Assembly: GCF_009847015.1 (NCBI RefSeq)
Contig: NZ_WVEM01000017.1
Coordinates: 1-64,000 of the forward strand
Reading direction: 5' to 3'
DNA: 64,000 bases
Source of the DNA: Sunxiuqinia indica
Lineage (GTDB): Bacteria > Bacteroidota > Bacteroidia > Bacteroidales > Prolixibacteraceae
The notes below the pieces were generated by a model, which saw only the letters and a program-made list of their open reading frames with translations, ran no database searches and was not told the origin of the DNA. Both the position numbers and the translations under genes were made by a program. Shown piece by piece: positions 39,329 to 48,306 of this stretch (position 1 is the first letter of the stretch; the number at the start of each line of letters is the position of its first letter).

Positions 39329-41462
39329 GGAGTATAATATAATTAATAAATTCCATTCCTTGATTGAAAAGGATGGTAGTATAAATATAGTTGAAAAACT
39401 AAATAAGTTAGACAATTACTATGTTGGTAAAATTAAAGTTCTCTATTTGGATCAGGCTTTACAGTTTGAAATAAAGATCCCTTTATCTTACCCTTTGACT
39501 CACCCAAACTCAGACAATATTTCGATTATTTTCAAGAATAAAAATCTTATTGGATTGAATCATATAAATTTAGATGGTTCAGTTTGTTTTCATCCAGACA
39601 AAGATGATGAGCTTGAGCGGAAATTTAGTTATGAATTGCTTTGCTTGAAACAGTGGATTAGAGATTATTATGTTTTGAGAAAAGAGGATGAAAACTATGC
39701 GTACTTAATTCACCAAGCGGAACAAAATTGTATTGACAAGTTATATTTTACAAACACGAAAACTAACTTTAAAAAACATGAACATGGTGTATTTTCGTAC
39801 TCGATATTTTCTGACGAAAAGATAGGTGAAAAGAAGTTTCCTGTAAAAAAACTCTTTCGGCTTGGATTTGATGATCACGATAATGACAAGTGGTCAGATT
39901 CATTTATACAGATACTCAAAAGTAAAACTTGTAAAAAAGGTTTCTTTTACTTCATTGAAGATGAACCTTTAAATAAAGAAGCCCTTGGAAGAAAAGGAAT
40001 TGAACAGTGGCATGAGTTAGAGGCTTATTTTAAACCGGAGTTTGTAGATTTTTTATTAAATGGGCTAAAAAATGAATTTGGCAGGAATTTTTACTATGAA
40101 AACAGCCTATTTCTCATTCTTGGTTATAAGATACCAAACAAAGAATCTTATGAAGAACACTGGGACTTAATAAGAATTCAAAAAAATAATATTCCTATTG
40201 AATATTCTAAGATACCTAAAAAGCAGCAGACCAGCTCAGGAAAAAGATTTGTAAGTCAATTAAATAATAAACGAGTCAACTGGGGTAGCACTGAGAACCT
40301 AGATTATGATAGATTTTTCGGAAGAGGAAAGTTAGTTGAAAAAATTACAAACTCAAGAATATTAATTATCGGTTGTGGTGCTCTGGGTAGTTCTTTAGCC
40401 GAAGTGCTTGTTAGAAGTGGGGCAAGAAATTTAGTATTGGAGGATTTTGACACCATCAAAGGTGGTAATTTATGTAGAGCTAATTACGACCTGAGAGACA
40501 TGATCTATTATAAAACTAATAGTTTATCAAAGAACCTACTCTCCATATCTCCTTTTGTTAGTATTAATTCAATATCTGTCAAATTAAACAGTTTTGATAT
40601 CGAAAAAGTTAAGAGTGTTTTTAATGAAAATATTGATATAATTTTTGATTGCTCAACCGATCCAGAAGTGACTTATATTATTGACAAAATTGATTTCAAA
40701 GGTCACGTTTTTAGTTTTGCAATTACAAACCATGCTAAATCTTTTGTTTCAATTTCAGGCAAAAACTTAACCCAGCAAGCTAAAACTATCTTTGATTTAA
40801 TAGAAAATGATCCTCCTTCATTTTATGAGGGAACTGGTTGCGGTTATCCAACTTTTGAAGCGAATTTCAATGACATTAATGCATTGCTCAATTTGGGGCT
40901 TAAAGTAGTCAATGATAAATTCCTAAAAGGAGAAAAAAATGAAACTTTTGTTATCAAACCTTCTTTTATAGACTCCTTATCGATAAATATTGATGAGTTT
41001 GAATTTTATAATTGCGATAGTTCTGAAGGTTCATTGCATATTTCTAAAAAAGCTATTTTGACAATTAAAGAGTTATTACATTATTACTTCCCAAATGAAT
41101 TTGGAGGTGTTTTTATAGGATACAGATCAGATAAAAATATCATAATTACTGATGTGTTAATTCCTGATAGTTATAAAAATGGAAAAACCGTTTTTATAAG
41201 ACACCCCGGTACGTTAAATGAAAGACTATCAAAATTACATGAAGAGACTAATGGAAAAATCAATTATATAGGTGAATGGCATTCTCACCCAAATGGTAGC
41301 ACAAGTCCAAGCCTAACCGATTTAAACGCAATGAAGGAAATTAGTAAGGATTTGAAAATTAACAATCCTAATCCAATATTGATGATCTCAAGCGTTACTA
41401 AAACATCCTTCGTAAAGGACATTTATTTTTTCGAACAAAACAAGCTTAAAAAATATGAGTAG
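39312..41462 (+). CDS. E2-E1-JAB fusion protein (fused Cap2-Cap3)
   Basis: A 716-residue three-part protein. Residues about 1-140 form a UBC-like E2 domain with candidate catalytic Cys92 in DGSVCFHPDKDD. Residues about 335-545 form an E1/ThiF adenylating domain: GCGALGS at 354-360, the DFD acid, and active Cys510 in GTGCGYP. Residues about 570-716 form a JAB/JAMM peptidase: Glu597, HSH at 657-659 and Asp670. In type II CBASS, Cap2 (E2-E1) conjugates the CD-NTase C-terminus to targets and Cap3 (JAB) removes it; these are usually two proteins. Start is TTG (39312, or 39321), overlapping the CD-NTase stop; there is no ATG in the N-terminal region. Confidence 0.87.
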   Translation: MEKLNKEYNIINKFHSLIEKDGSINIVEKLNKLDNYYVGKIKVLYLDQALQFEIKIPLSYPLTHPNSDNISIIFKNKNLIGLNHINLDGSVCFHPDKDDELERKFSYELLCLKQWIRDYYVLRKEDENYAYLIHQAEQNCIDKLYFTNTKTNFKKHEHGVFSYSIFSDEKIGEKKFPVKKLFRLGFDDHDNDKWSDSFIQILKSKTCKKGFFYFIEDEPLNKEALGRKGIEQWHELEAYFKPEFVDFLLNGLKNEFGRNFYYENSLFLILGYKIPNKESYEEHWDLIRIQKNNIPIEYSKIPKKQQTSSGKRFVSQLNNKRVNWGSTENLDYDRFFGRGKLVEKITNSRILIIGCGALGSSLAEVLVRSGARNLVLEDFDTIKGGNLCRANYDLRDMIYYKTNSLSKNLLSISPFVSINSISVKLNSFDIEKVKSVFNENIDIIFDCSTDPEVTYIIDKIDFKGHVFSFAITNHAKSFVSISGKNLTQQAKTIFDLIENDPPSFYEGTGCGYPTFEANFNDINALLNLGLKVVNDKFLKGEKNETFVIKPSFIDSLSINIDEFEFYNCDSSEGSLHISKKAILTIKELLHYYFPNEFGGVFIGYRSDKNIIITDVLIPDSYKNGKTVFIRHPGTLNERLSKLHEETNGKINYIGEWHSHPNGSTSPSLTDLNAMKEISKDLKINNPNPILMISSVTKTSFVKDIYFFEQNKLKKYE

Positions 41463-42273
41463 CGAAATAAACTTAAAGGTTTTATTTAAGGGACTTCAAA
41501 AACAAATGGTTAGTCAAATGGAAACTAATCGCGAGTCAATACAGCATCCAGGAACAAAAGGTGATTCATTTGAAGATATTTGGATTGTATGGCTTCGAAA
41601 ATACCTACCAAGTAGGTACTGTGTTGACAAAGCAATAGTAATTGATTCCAAAAGTCAGACAAGTGATCAAATAGATCTAGTTATTTATGATCAAACCTAT
41701 ACACCGTTTGTATTTAATCAAAATGGTGTAAAATACATACCAGCAGAAGGTGTCTATGCTGTTTTTGAGGTAAAACCAGAATTAAGCAAAAAATATATTC
41801 TTTATGCAGGTGATAAAGTTGAAAGTGTAAGAAAGCTTGAAAGAACTTCTGCTAGTATTATAGATAGGGGGCGTAAGCATCCACCTAGAAGTTTAACTCA
41901 AATTTTAGGTGGTATTTTAGCCCTTGAAACAACAACTGAAGATTCAACAATTGAAAAGCATATTAAGTCCCTCAAAGGTTTAAAATCATTAGAAATCGGT
42001 TGTGCCGTAAACCATAAAAGTTTCACTGTGGACTATAAATCAACTGATACTTCAACGGAAGCATTAGACTTGCTCGATAACAATCAAAAACTTTGGGACT
42101 ACTATGCGAATAGATCTTTAAATTCTGTTGAATTTAGTTTTAAATACAATTCACTAGTTACATTCTTTCTCCAGCTGACTCGTTATTTACAACAATCAAT
42201 CGGAACAGTAGCTGCAATTGATTTATCAGAATATGCAAATGCAATTAATTTTGATATTGATGAGGAGCTTTAA
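41455..42273 (+). CDS. DUF6602-like PD-(D/E)XK nuclease, likely CBASS effector
   Basis: A 272-residue protein. The N-terminal domain has Glu40 in GDSFEDIW, then Asp74 in DQIDLVIYD and Glu105-x-Lys107 in YAVFEVK, spaced as in restriction-endonuclease-fold enzymes; this pattern matches DUF6602 as I recall it. The remainder (about 120-272) is mixed alpha/beta. No SAVED, CARF or other known cyclic-nucleotide sensor is seen. The ATG overlaps the end of the fusion gene by 8 bp, so it is tightly coupled. A DNA-cutting effector gated by the CD-NTase signal is the natural inference. Confidence 0.72.
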   Translation: MSSEINLKVLFKGLQKQMVSQMETNRESIQHPGTKGDSFEDIWIVWLRKYLPSRYCVDKAIVIDSKSQTSDQIDLVIYDQTYTPFVFNQNGVKYIPAEGVYAVFEVKPELSKKYILYAGDKVESVRKLERTSASIIDRGRKHPPRSLTQILGGILALETTTEDSTIEKHIKSLKGLKSLEIGCAVNHKSFTVDYKSTDTSTEALDLLDNNQKLWDYYANRSLNSVEFSFKYNSLVTFFLQLTRYLQQSIGTVAAIDLSEYANAINFDIDEEL

Positions 42274-42504
42274 GCTTAGGATACAATAAAAACTCGGCCT
42301 GCCCCTTGTTTGAGTGAAGCGGAAACGAGGGGTTCGCTGTTTGTCGTTTGCAACGACACTATATTGAAGTTTGCTGTAAGCATTCGCCTTAGCACAGCTT
42401 ACAAGCTTGCATGAGCTCTCCCGCATGCGCAGGAATGGGAGCGTAAGTCAGGGCAAAGCGCATCTGAGATTGGCAATTCGTGAAATTTATGGGTCAATTT
42501 GTTT
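42274..42504. other. Non-coding gap after defence cassette
   Basis: No gene seen. Mixed composition unlike the AT-rich cassette before it, consistent with insertion-associated debris next to the IS21-like remnant. Confidence 0.35.
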
Positions 42505-42999
42505 TGTAGACGGTTCAAACTGCTCAGGGACCACTCAAATTCTTCCGTGGAGCAGTCAAACTGCCGATGGAGGGGTCAAACCTGCCGCGGGGCTAATAAA
42601 ATAAGGGGGTCCCGCTCTTCCGGGTATGCAAAAAAAACAGGTGTTGTGGCTAGCTATGGTTGCTATTCCAGGGAATTACACCTTGTATAGAGCGATGTAC
42701 TTCTTGACGGTGTTACGTGACAGGCCCAGGTACCTACTGATAAATTGTTTTGCTTTTCCCTGGTGGTGCAACTGAATGACTTTTCTTACTTTACTCATGT
42801 TGATTAATTTATTAGCCATGTTTTCATATTAATTTGTTTAAATCAGTATGAAATTATGGCTTCGACAGAAGTAAAATCGTTCTCTTTTGATGGGTGGTCA
42901 CTTTAGTCCGGCGCAGGTGGTTACTTTGCTCCGGCACGGGGTGGTCAGTTTAAACTGGCGAGGGTGGTCAGTTTGACCGTTTTTCCCGTCACTTTTACA
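42505..42999 (-). mobile_element. IS21-like element remnant
   Basis: A roughly 495-bp remnant. Both ends carry the multiple short repeats typical of IS21 termini: left TGTAGACGGTTCAAACTG with further GTCAAAC-type copies to about 42590; right (read inward) TGTAAAAGTGACGGG followed by ACGGTCAAACTGACCACCC and three more related copies to about 42895. Between them only a 47-codon istA start survives; the rest of istA and istB is deleted. Confidence 0.7.
42676..42819 (-). pseudogene. IstA N-terminal remnant (HTH)
   Basis: A 47-residue frame starting MANKLINMSKVRKVIQLHHQG and ending in the helix-turn-helix ISRYLGLSRNTVKKYIALYK, which matches the N-terminus of IS21-family IstA transposases (full length about 500 residues). 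It stops at TAA 42676-42678. The DDE domain is gone. Confidence 0.75.
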
Positions 43000-43129
43000 G
43001 ATTTGCAGACTATATCTGATGAGGGCTGTAAAACTTGATTTGCTAAAACTCCTTTATTTTGCTTATTTAGCCGTAGCCCATTTTTTGTAATTTTTCTTAA
43101 TGAGAAGTACCTAATATAATTGTTAATTC

Positions 43130-43729
43130 ATGTTCGAGGATAAGAGTAATTTGCTAACGGGTTTGAAAAGTAAGGATTTGAAGGCTTATGAAATGATATT
43201 TTTTTAATATCACGGAAGGTCGGTTTTGTTTGCTAATAAATTTACTTATGATCTGGAAGTTGCTCAGGATATCGTTTAGGACGCTTTTTTTTAACGCTTT
43301 GGGAAAAGGCGGACTTGCTTACGATCAATGTTTCTCCTAAGTCCTATCTTTTTCAGATGGTTAAAAACCGAGCCCTAAATCATAAAAAGACATATCGGTG
43401 TTAAAAGTTCAGTAAGGGATATCTTAATTGCTGAAATGCAAGCATTGCAGAAAAGTGCATACATCAGTATGGGAGATCAACTGTTCAGCCTGTTGGAATT
43501 AGAACTTGAATAAAAAAATGATCAAATTATTCAGAGTTTGCCCGTTAAATGACAACAGGTTTTTGTGATGAGTCGAAAGCAGCATCTGAAAAGTAATAAA
43601 ATTGCGCTTGAGATGGATATTTCTGTAAAAATGGTCGAAAAATATATATCGAGAGCACTCAAAACTCTACGAACTGAACTAGCCGAGTATACAGGAATTA
43701 TTCTGTGTTTCATTTTCAATATTTTATAA
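43130..43729 (+). pseudogene. Dead ECF sigma factor gene
   Basis: Translating from ATG 43130 gives MFEDKSNLLTGLKSKDLKAYEMIFF, then a stop, then pieces in changing frames: FANKFTYDLEVAQDIV, FLTLWEKADLLTINVSPKSYLFQMVKNRALNHKK and a region 4-like NKIALEMDISVKMVEKYISRALKTLRTEL. These match ECF sigma regions 2 and 4 in order, interrupted by several stops and at least two frameshifts. It sits where the sigma partner of the following FecR gene should be. Confidence 0.82.
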
Positions 43730-43793
43730 AAAATATTCCCTAGTGGTAGGGTCTTTTGATTTTTAAGTGTCATAGCTTTTGAAAACCAGTATT

Positions 43794-44792
43794 ATGAATT
43801 CGAAAAAGTCGATCAAGTCAAAAATTATCGGGTATCTTGATGGAGAATTGGAACAAGATGAGCTGAAGAAGTTGCAGCAATGGATTGGTAGCTCGGAAGA
43901 GAATACACGCTACTATGCCCGAGTTAAGGATTTGTGGGAAAGTTCCATCGGCCGTTATTCAGAGTTTGCCGAAACCGAAAAAGAATGGGCCAGATTTCAG
44001 CAGACGGTTAAAAAAGATAGTGTGCGAAAAGTGCACTTTAGAACTGTTGACTGGAGAGTAGCGCTGAGGATGGCTGCGGTGCTGGTCGTCGGAATTTTCT
44101 TGGGCAGTATACTTCTCCAAAGTCCTTTCGAAAGCGGTGGAGCGTTAATCACTACTTCTGCTCCGATGGGATCAATCTCGAAAACTCTGCTCGACGATAG
44201 TACCGTGGTTTTTCTAAATGCCGGATCTGAAATCCGTTACACAGTGGGTGGACGTAAAGTCAGGGAGGTATTCTTGCAGGGAGAAGCTTGGTTTAAGGTA
44301 AAACACATGGACAATAAGGCTTTTATTGTCCATACCGAGTACTATGATGTTCAAGTGTTGGGAACCGAATTCAACGTGAAAGCATACGAAACCGAAAGCG
44401 AAGTCACTACCACATTGGAAAAGGGCTCAGTACTGATTTCAGGGAATAAGCAATATGAAATTGAAAAGGAGATCACCTTGAAACCAGGAGAGCAATTAGT
44501 TCTGAACCGGGAAAATGCATCGTTCAAAATTAAAAAAGTAAATACCTCGCTATACACATCATGGAAAGATAGTAAGCTGGAATTTGTAAAGATGCGTCTC
44601 GATGAATTAATTGTTTTGCTGGAAAGGAGATATGGTGTAGATATAGAGGTCGTTGATAAGGAAATCCTTACCTATCACTACAGCGGAACAATCAAAGATG
44701 AGACGATTTTGGAAATACTTGAAATACTTGAGCACACGCTTCCAGTTCATTACGAAATAAAGAATCAGAAGATAAAAATCTATAAGCAATAA
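43794..44792 (+). CDS. FecR-type anti-sigma factor (orphan)
   Basis: A 332-residue protein from ATG 43794; a TTG five codons upstream is less likely. Cytoplasmic head about 1-80, a membrane segment about 88-107 (VALRMAAVLVVGIFLGSILL), FecR periplasmic domain about 120-215 (ISKTLLDDSTVVFLNAGSEIRYT, VLGTEFNVKAYE) and a DUF4974/STN-like C-terminal domain (about 260-332). It appears intact, while the sigma gene upstream is dead, so its signalling partner must be another sigma factor or none. It precedes an STN-bearing SusC. Confidence 0.85.
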   Translation: MNSKKSIKSKIIGYLDGELEQDELKKLQQWIGSSEENTRYYARVKDLWESSIGRYSEFAETEKEWARFQQTVKKDSVRKVHFRTVDWRVALRMAAVLVVGIFLGSILLQSPFESGGALITTSAPMGSISKTLLDDSTVVFLNAGSEIRYTVGGRKVREVFLQGEAWFKVKHMDNKAFIVHTEYYDVQVLGTEFNVKAYETESEVTTTLEKGSVLISGNKQYEIEKEITLKPGEQLVLNRENASFKIKKVNTSLYTSWKDSKLEFVKMRLDELIVLLERRYGVDIEVVDKEILTYHYSGTIKDETILEILEILEHTLPVHYEIKNQKIKIYKQ

Positions 44793-44928
44793 GGAAAGGA
44801 GGGTTCAGAGAGCAGAGTGAAAAATACGCAATCAAAAGCCGGCAAATGCTGTAACATTATACCGGCAGCTGAATTTAAATAATACGGTGCTGTAACACCA
44901 TATAAATAACTTAAAATCATTCAAATTT

Positions 44929-47900
44929 ATGAAAAAAAATGCAAATGCCAGCCGGCCCGGTGTTCGGGCATGGCAAAAACTATTATTGAAGATGAAACTA
45001 ACAATGTTGATAATCTTGACTTGCTTGTTGCAAGTTTCTGCAACAGTTTACTCTCAATCAACAAAATTTTTTTTTGAGTTTGATAATAAAGAGGTTGTCG
45101 ATGTCTTGAAAGAGATTGAAGGGCAGAGTGACTTCCGGTTTTTCTACCAGAATGAGCAGATTGATGTTCAGAGGAAAGTTAATATCAGTGTTTCGGGGAA
45201 AAACGTTGAAACTGTTCTTGATAAAATTTTTAAAAATCAAGGTATAACTTATAAGATATTTGAAAACAAGATGATTCTCTTGTCTCCGGATGTAAATTCG
45301 GTCAATTACAAAAGCTCACAGCAAGGACCTGTAAGAGGTAAAGTAATTGGCGCGAACGGAGAACCGTTACCAGGGGTGACCGTTGTTGTTAACGGCACTA
45401 CAAATGGTACAATTACTGATTTTGATGGGGTATATAACCTAGCTAATATTCCTGCGGATGCGACTTTAACATTTTCATTTGTGGGTATGAAAAACCAGAA
45501 TATCAATGTTGAGGGTAAATCAGTGATCGATGTGGTTCTGGAAGAAGATGCTATTGGTTTGGAAGAAGTAGTTGCTATTGGGTATGGAGTTACAAAAAAG
45601 AGTGACTTAACGGGTTCTGTCTCTGTTGTTTCTGCTGAAAGTTTAGAACGCAAGCCAGTAATCAGGGTTGAAGATGCATTAAGCGGTCAGGCTTCGGGTG
45701 TTCAGGTACAAAAGCCAAATGGTGCACCTGGTTCAGGAATGAAAATACGTATCCGTGGTGCAAACTCAATCAATGGAAGTAACAGTCCTTTGTATGTAAT
45801 TGATGGCTTTATTGGAGCAGACATTGTTTCATTAAATCCAAGCGAAATTGAGTCAATCAATATCTTGAAAGATGCATCATCTACTGCAATATATGGATCA
45901 CGTGGTGCAAATGGTGTTGTACTCATCACAACCAAATCAGCTAAAATAGGCGATGCGAAAATCGAATTTGACGCATTTTACAGTGTTGATCAAATTAGTA
46001 AAACTTATGATTTGCTCGGGCCTGTTGAATATATGGAGACCGTAAATGCACGACTCAGTGCATTGGGACAAGGGGTACAATTTACACCCGGTGATATTGC
46101 GGAGGTTGCTGCGAATGGAGGTACTGACTGGCAAAATGAGTTGTTCAGGAACGGGGCTACTCAGAATTATCAGTTGTCGTTTAATGGTGGAACAGAAAAA
46201 ACACAATATTATTTGTCTGGTACAGTTGCAGATCAAAAAGGTATTGTTCTGAATTCCTTTTATAAAAGATATGGCTTACGGACGAATATTAATTCACAGT
46301 TGAGAAATAACTTTGATCTGGCTTTTACAATGTATTCTACTTATGAAGAATTTAGAAATAACTACAACCACAATGGTAGGGGAAATGCATCTGGAGCAGC
46401 TTTGATATTTGCGCCAAATATTCCGATATGGGACGAAGCTGAGAACGATTACACTCAGTCTCCCTCTTATGGCCCTATTGCCAGTAATCCAATTTTTGCG
46501 GCCAAAGAAGTACTGTATGACAGCAGGCAATTTAAAACATTGGCAAACCTCCAGTTAAATTATGAAATTTTAGATGGATTAACCATTTCTATAGGTGGTG
46601 GAGCAAAAGGGTATATCTATAATAATCCTTTTTTAAAGACAGCCGGTCCGGGAACTCCAAAGTCAAATACAGAAGCCGGGTACAATAACGGGTTTACATG
46701 GAATTTGCAGAACACAAATATGATTAATTACAGCAAAGTTTTTGCTGACAAACACAGTTTTAATGTTTCTGCTATTCATGAACAACAAATTAGTATTGCA
46801 AGGGTAAACGGATCATGGGCTACAGGTTTTCCGACCATATCATTAGGATACAATAGTACACAACTGGGAAGTACCGCAAAAGTAAGCTCGGGTTATGAAA
46901 ACTGGTCAATAGAATCATTTCTTGGCAGGTTGAATTATACCTATGATCAAAAATATTTATTCACGGCCACTTTTAGGGCTGATGGTTCCTCTAAATTTTA
47001 CGGCGATAATAAATTCGGTTATTTCCCTTCAGGAGCTTTTGCCTGGAGAATGTCTAATGAGCCTTTCATCCAAGAAATTTCAGCGATTCAGAATTTGAAG
47101 TTCAGAGCGAGTTACGGTGTCACCGGTAGTCAGGCGATAGGACCATATAAAACGTTGAGCTTGTTAGCCCTGGGACAAAACTATTCCTATGATGGATCAA
47201 CAAATCAAAAAATTGGTATTGGTCCGGGAGTTGCTGCGAATCCTGATTTGAAATGGGAAACTACCGCTCAAACCAATGTTGGATTTGACTTCGGTTTGTT
47301 CAATGGAAAGCTATCTGGGAATGTTGATTATTATTATAAAAAGACCACTGACCTACTTTTGGATGTGAATATTCCGGATTATAGTGGTGGTGGAAAAATT
47401 ACACAGAATGTGGGTTCTTTAGAGAATAAAGGTTTTGAATTTTTATTGTCAGGAGTACTTGTTGATAAATCAAAGCTAAAGCTGAACACTAGTTTTAACT
47501 TCAGTATGAATAGAAATAAAATCCTTGATTTGGGAGACGATGAAGAGATCTTTACAGATGGTGGTTATACTGCAAATTCCTACGCGGCTCCTCCATTTAT
47601 TCTTAAAGTTGGTGAACCTTTGGGACAGTTCCGCGGATATCGATTTGATGGGCTTTGGCAAGAAAATGAGGCAGCTCAAGCGGCCGAATATGGCTTAGTT
47701 TCTGGTGATTCCAAGTATTGGGACAAAAACAACAATAAGAGCTATGATGGTGAAGATATGACCAACATTGGTTCTGCTCAACCTGATTTTATTTGGGGAT
47801 GGAACACTTCTCTTCAATATGGCGACTTTGATTTGTCAATATACGTTAACGGAGTACAAGGTAATGATGTATGGAACCAGACTCGTTGGTTAATGATTGG

Positions 47901-48282
47901 TATGGGTACTGATGTAGCAAACCCCACCTCTGTCGATATTTTGGATCGATGGACTCCTAACAATACTGATACAAATGTTGCTGGTTTTAGCGCAAGTAAC
48001 ACGACATACGCACAATCATCCTTGTTTGTTGAAGACGGAAGCTTTATTCGGTTGAATAATGTGACACTGGGTTATACATTTCCCAAAAGTGTTCTTTATA
48101 ATAAATTAGGCAATGCAAGGATATATGTAAGTGCTCAGAACCTGTTTGTGATTACCAACTATTCTGGAATTGATCCTGAATTAACCTCTACTCCAACCTG
48201 GTCTGATACTGCTCAAGGTATCGATAATGGTACTTATCCTTCAACACGGACATTTACTTTTGGTGTAAAAGTTGGTTTTTAA
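44929..48282 (+). CDS. SusC-like TonB-dependent receptor with STN domain
   Basis: A 1117-residue receptor. Signal region to about residue 44 (ends VYSQ); STN domain about 48-122; carboxypeptidase-regulatory-like domain about 135-208; EEVVAIGYGVTKKSDLTGSV; plug about 230-345 with IRIRGANSINGSNSPLYVIDG and INILKDASSTAIYGSRGANG; barrel ending FGVKVGF. The STN domain should contact the FecR protein encoded 136 bp upstream. Overall layout mirrors the SusC at 21769, but the two are not copies. It imports glycan with the SusD encoded 24 bp downstream. Confidence 0.92.
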   Translation: MKKNANASRPGVRAWQKLLLKMKLTMLIILTCLLQVSATVYSQSTKFFFEFDNKEVVDVLKEIEGQSDFRFFYQNEQIDVQRKVNISVSGKNVETVLDKIFKNQGITYKIFENKMILLSPDVNSVNYKSSQQGPVRGKVIGANGEPLPGVTVVVNGTTNGTITDFDGVYNLANIPADATLTFSFVGMKNQNINVEGKSVIDVVLEEDAIGLEEVVAIGYGVTKKSDLTGSVSVVSAESLERKPVIRVEDALSGQASGVQVQKPNGAPGSGMKIRIRGANSINGSNSPLYVIDGFIGADIVSLNPSEIESINILKDASSTAIYGSRGANGVVLITTKSAKIGDAKIEFDAFYSVDQISKTYDLLGPVEYMETVNARLSALGQGVQFTPGDIAEVAANGGTDWQNELFRNGATQNYQLSFNGGTEKTQYYLSGTVADQKGIVLNSFYKRYGLRTNINSQLRNNFDLAFTMYSTYEEFRNNYNHNGRGNASGAALIFAPNIPIWDEAENDYTQSPSYGPIASNPIFAAKEVLYDSRQFKTLANLQLNYEILDGLTISIGGGAKGYIYNNPFLKTAGPGTPKSNTEAGYNNGFTWNLQNTNMINYSKVFADKHSFNVSAIHEQQISIARVNGSWATGFPTISLGYNSTQLGSTAKVSSGYENWSIESFLGRLNYTYDQKYLFTATFRADGSSKFYGDNKFGYFPSGAFAWRMSNEPFIQEISAIQNLKFRASYGVTGSQAIGPYKTLSLLALGQNYSYDGSTNQKIGIGPGVAANPDLKWETTAQTNVGFDFGLFNGKLSGNVDYYYKKTTDLLLDVNIPDYSGGGKITQNVGSLENKGFEFLLSGVLVDKSKLKLNTSFNFSMNRNKILDLGDDEEIFTDGGYTANSYAAPPFILKVGEPLGQFRGYRFDGLWQENEAAQAAEYGLVSGDSKYWDKNNNKSYDGEDMTNIGSAQPDFIWGWNTSLQYGDFDLSIYVNGVQGNDVWNQTRWLMIGMGTDVANPTSVDILDRWTPNNTDTNVAGFSASNTTYAQSSLFVEDGSFIRLNNVTLGYTFPKSVLYNKLGNARIYVSAQNLFVITNYSGIDPELTSTPTWSDTAQGIDNGTYPSTRTFTFGVKVGF

Positions 48283-48306
48283 TTAGAATGAATGTTTAAA
48301 TAAAAA

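Noticed and set aside
42226-42690. Short frames after the nuclease gene
   Set aside because: They cover IS21 end repeats and junction debris; no protein features.
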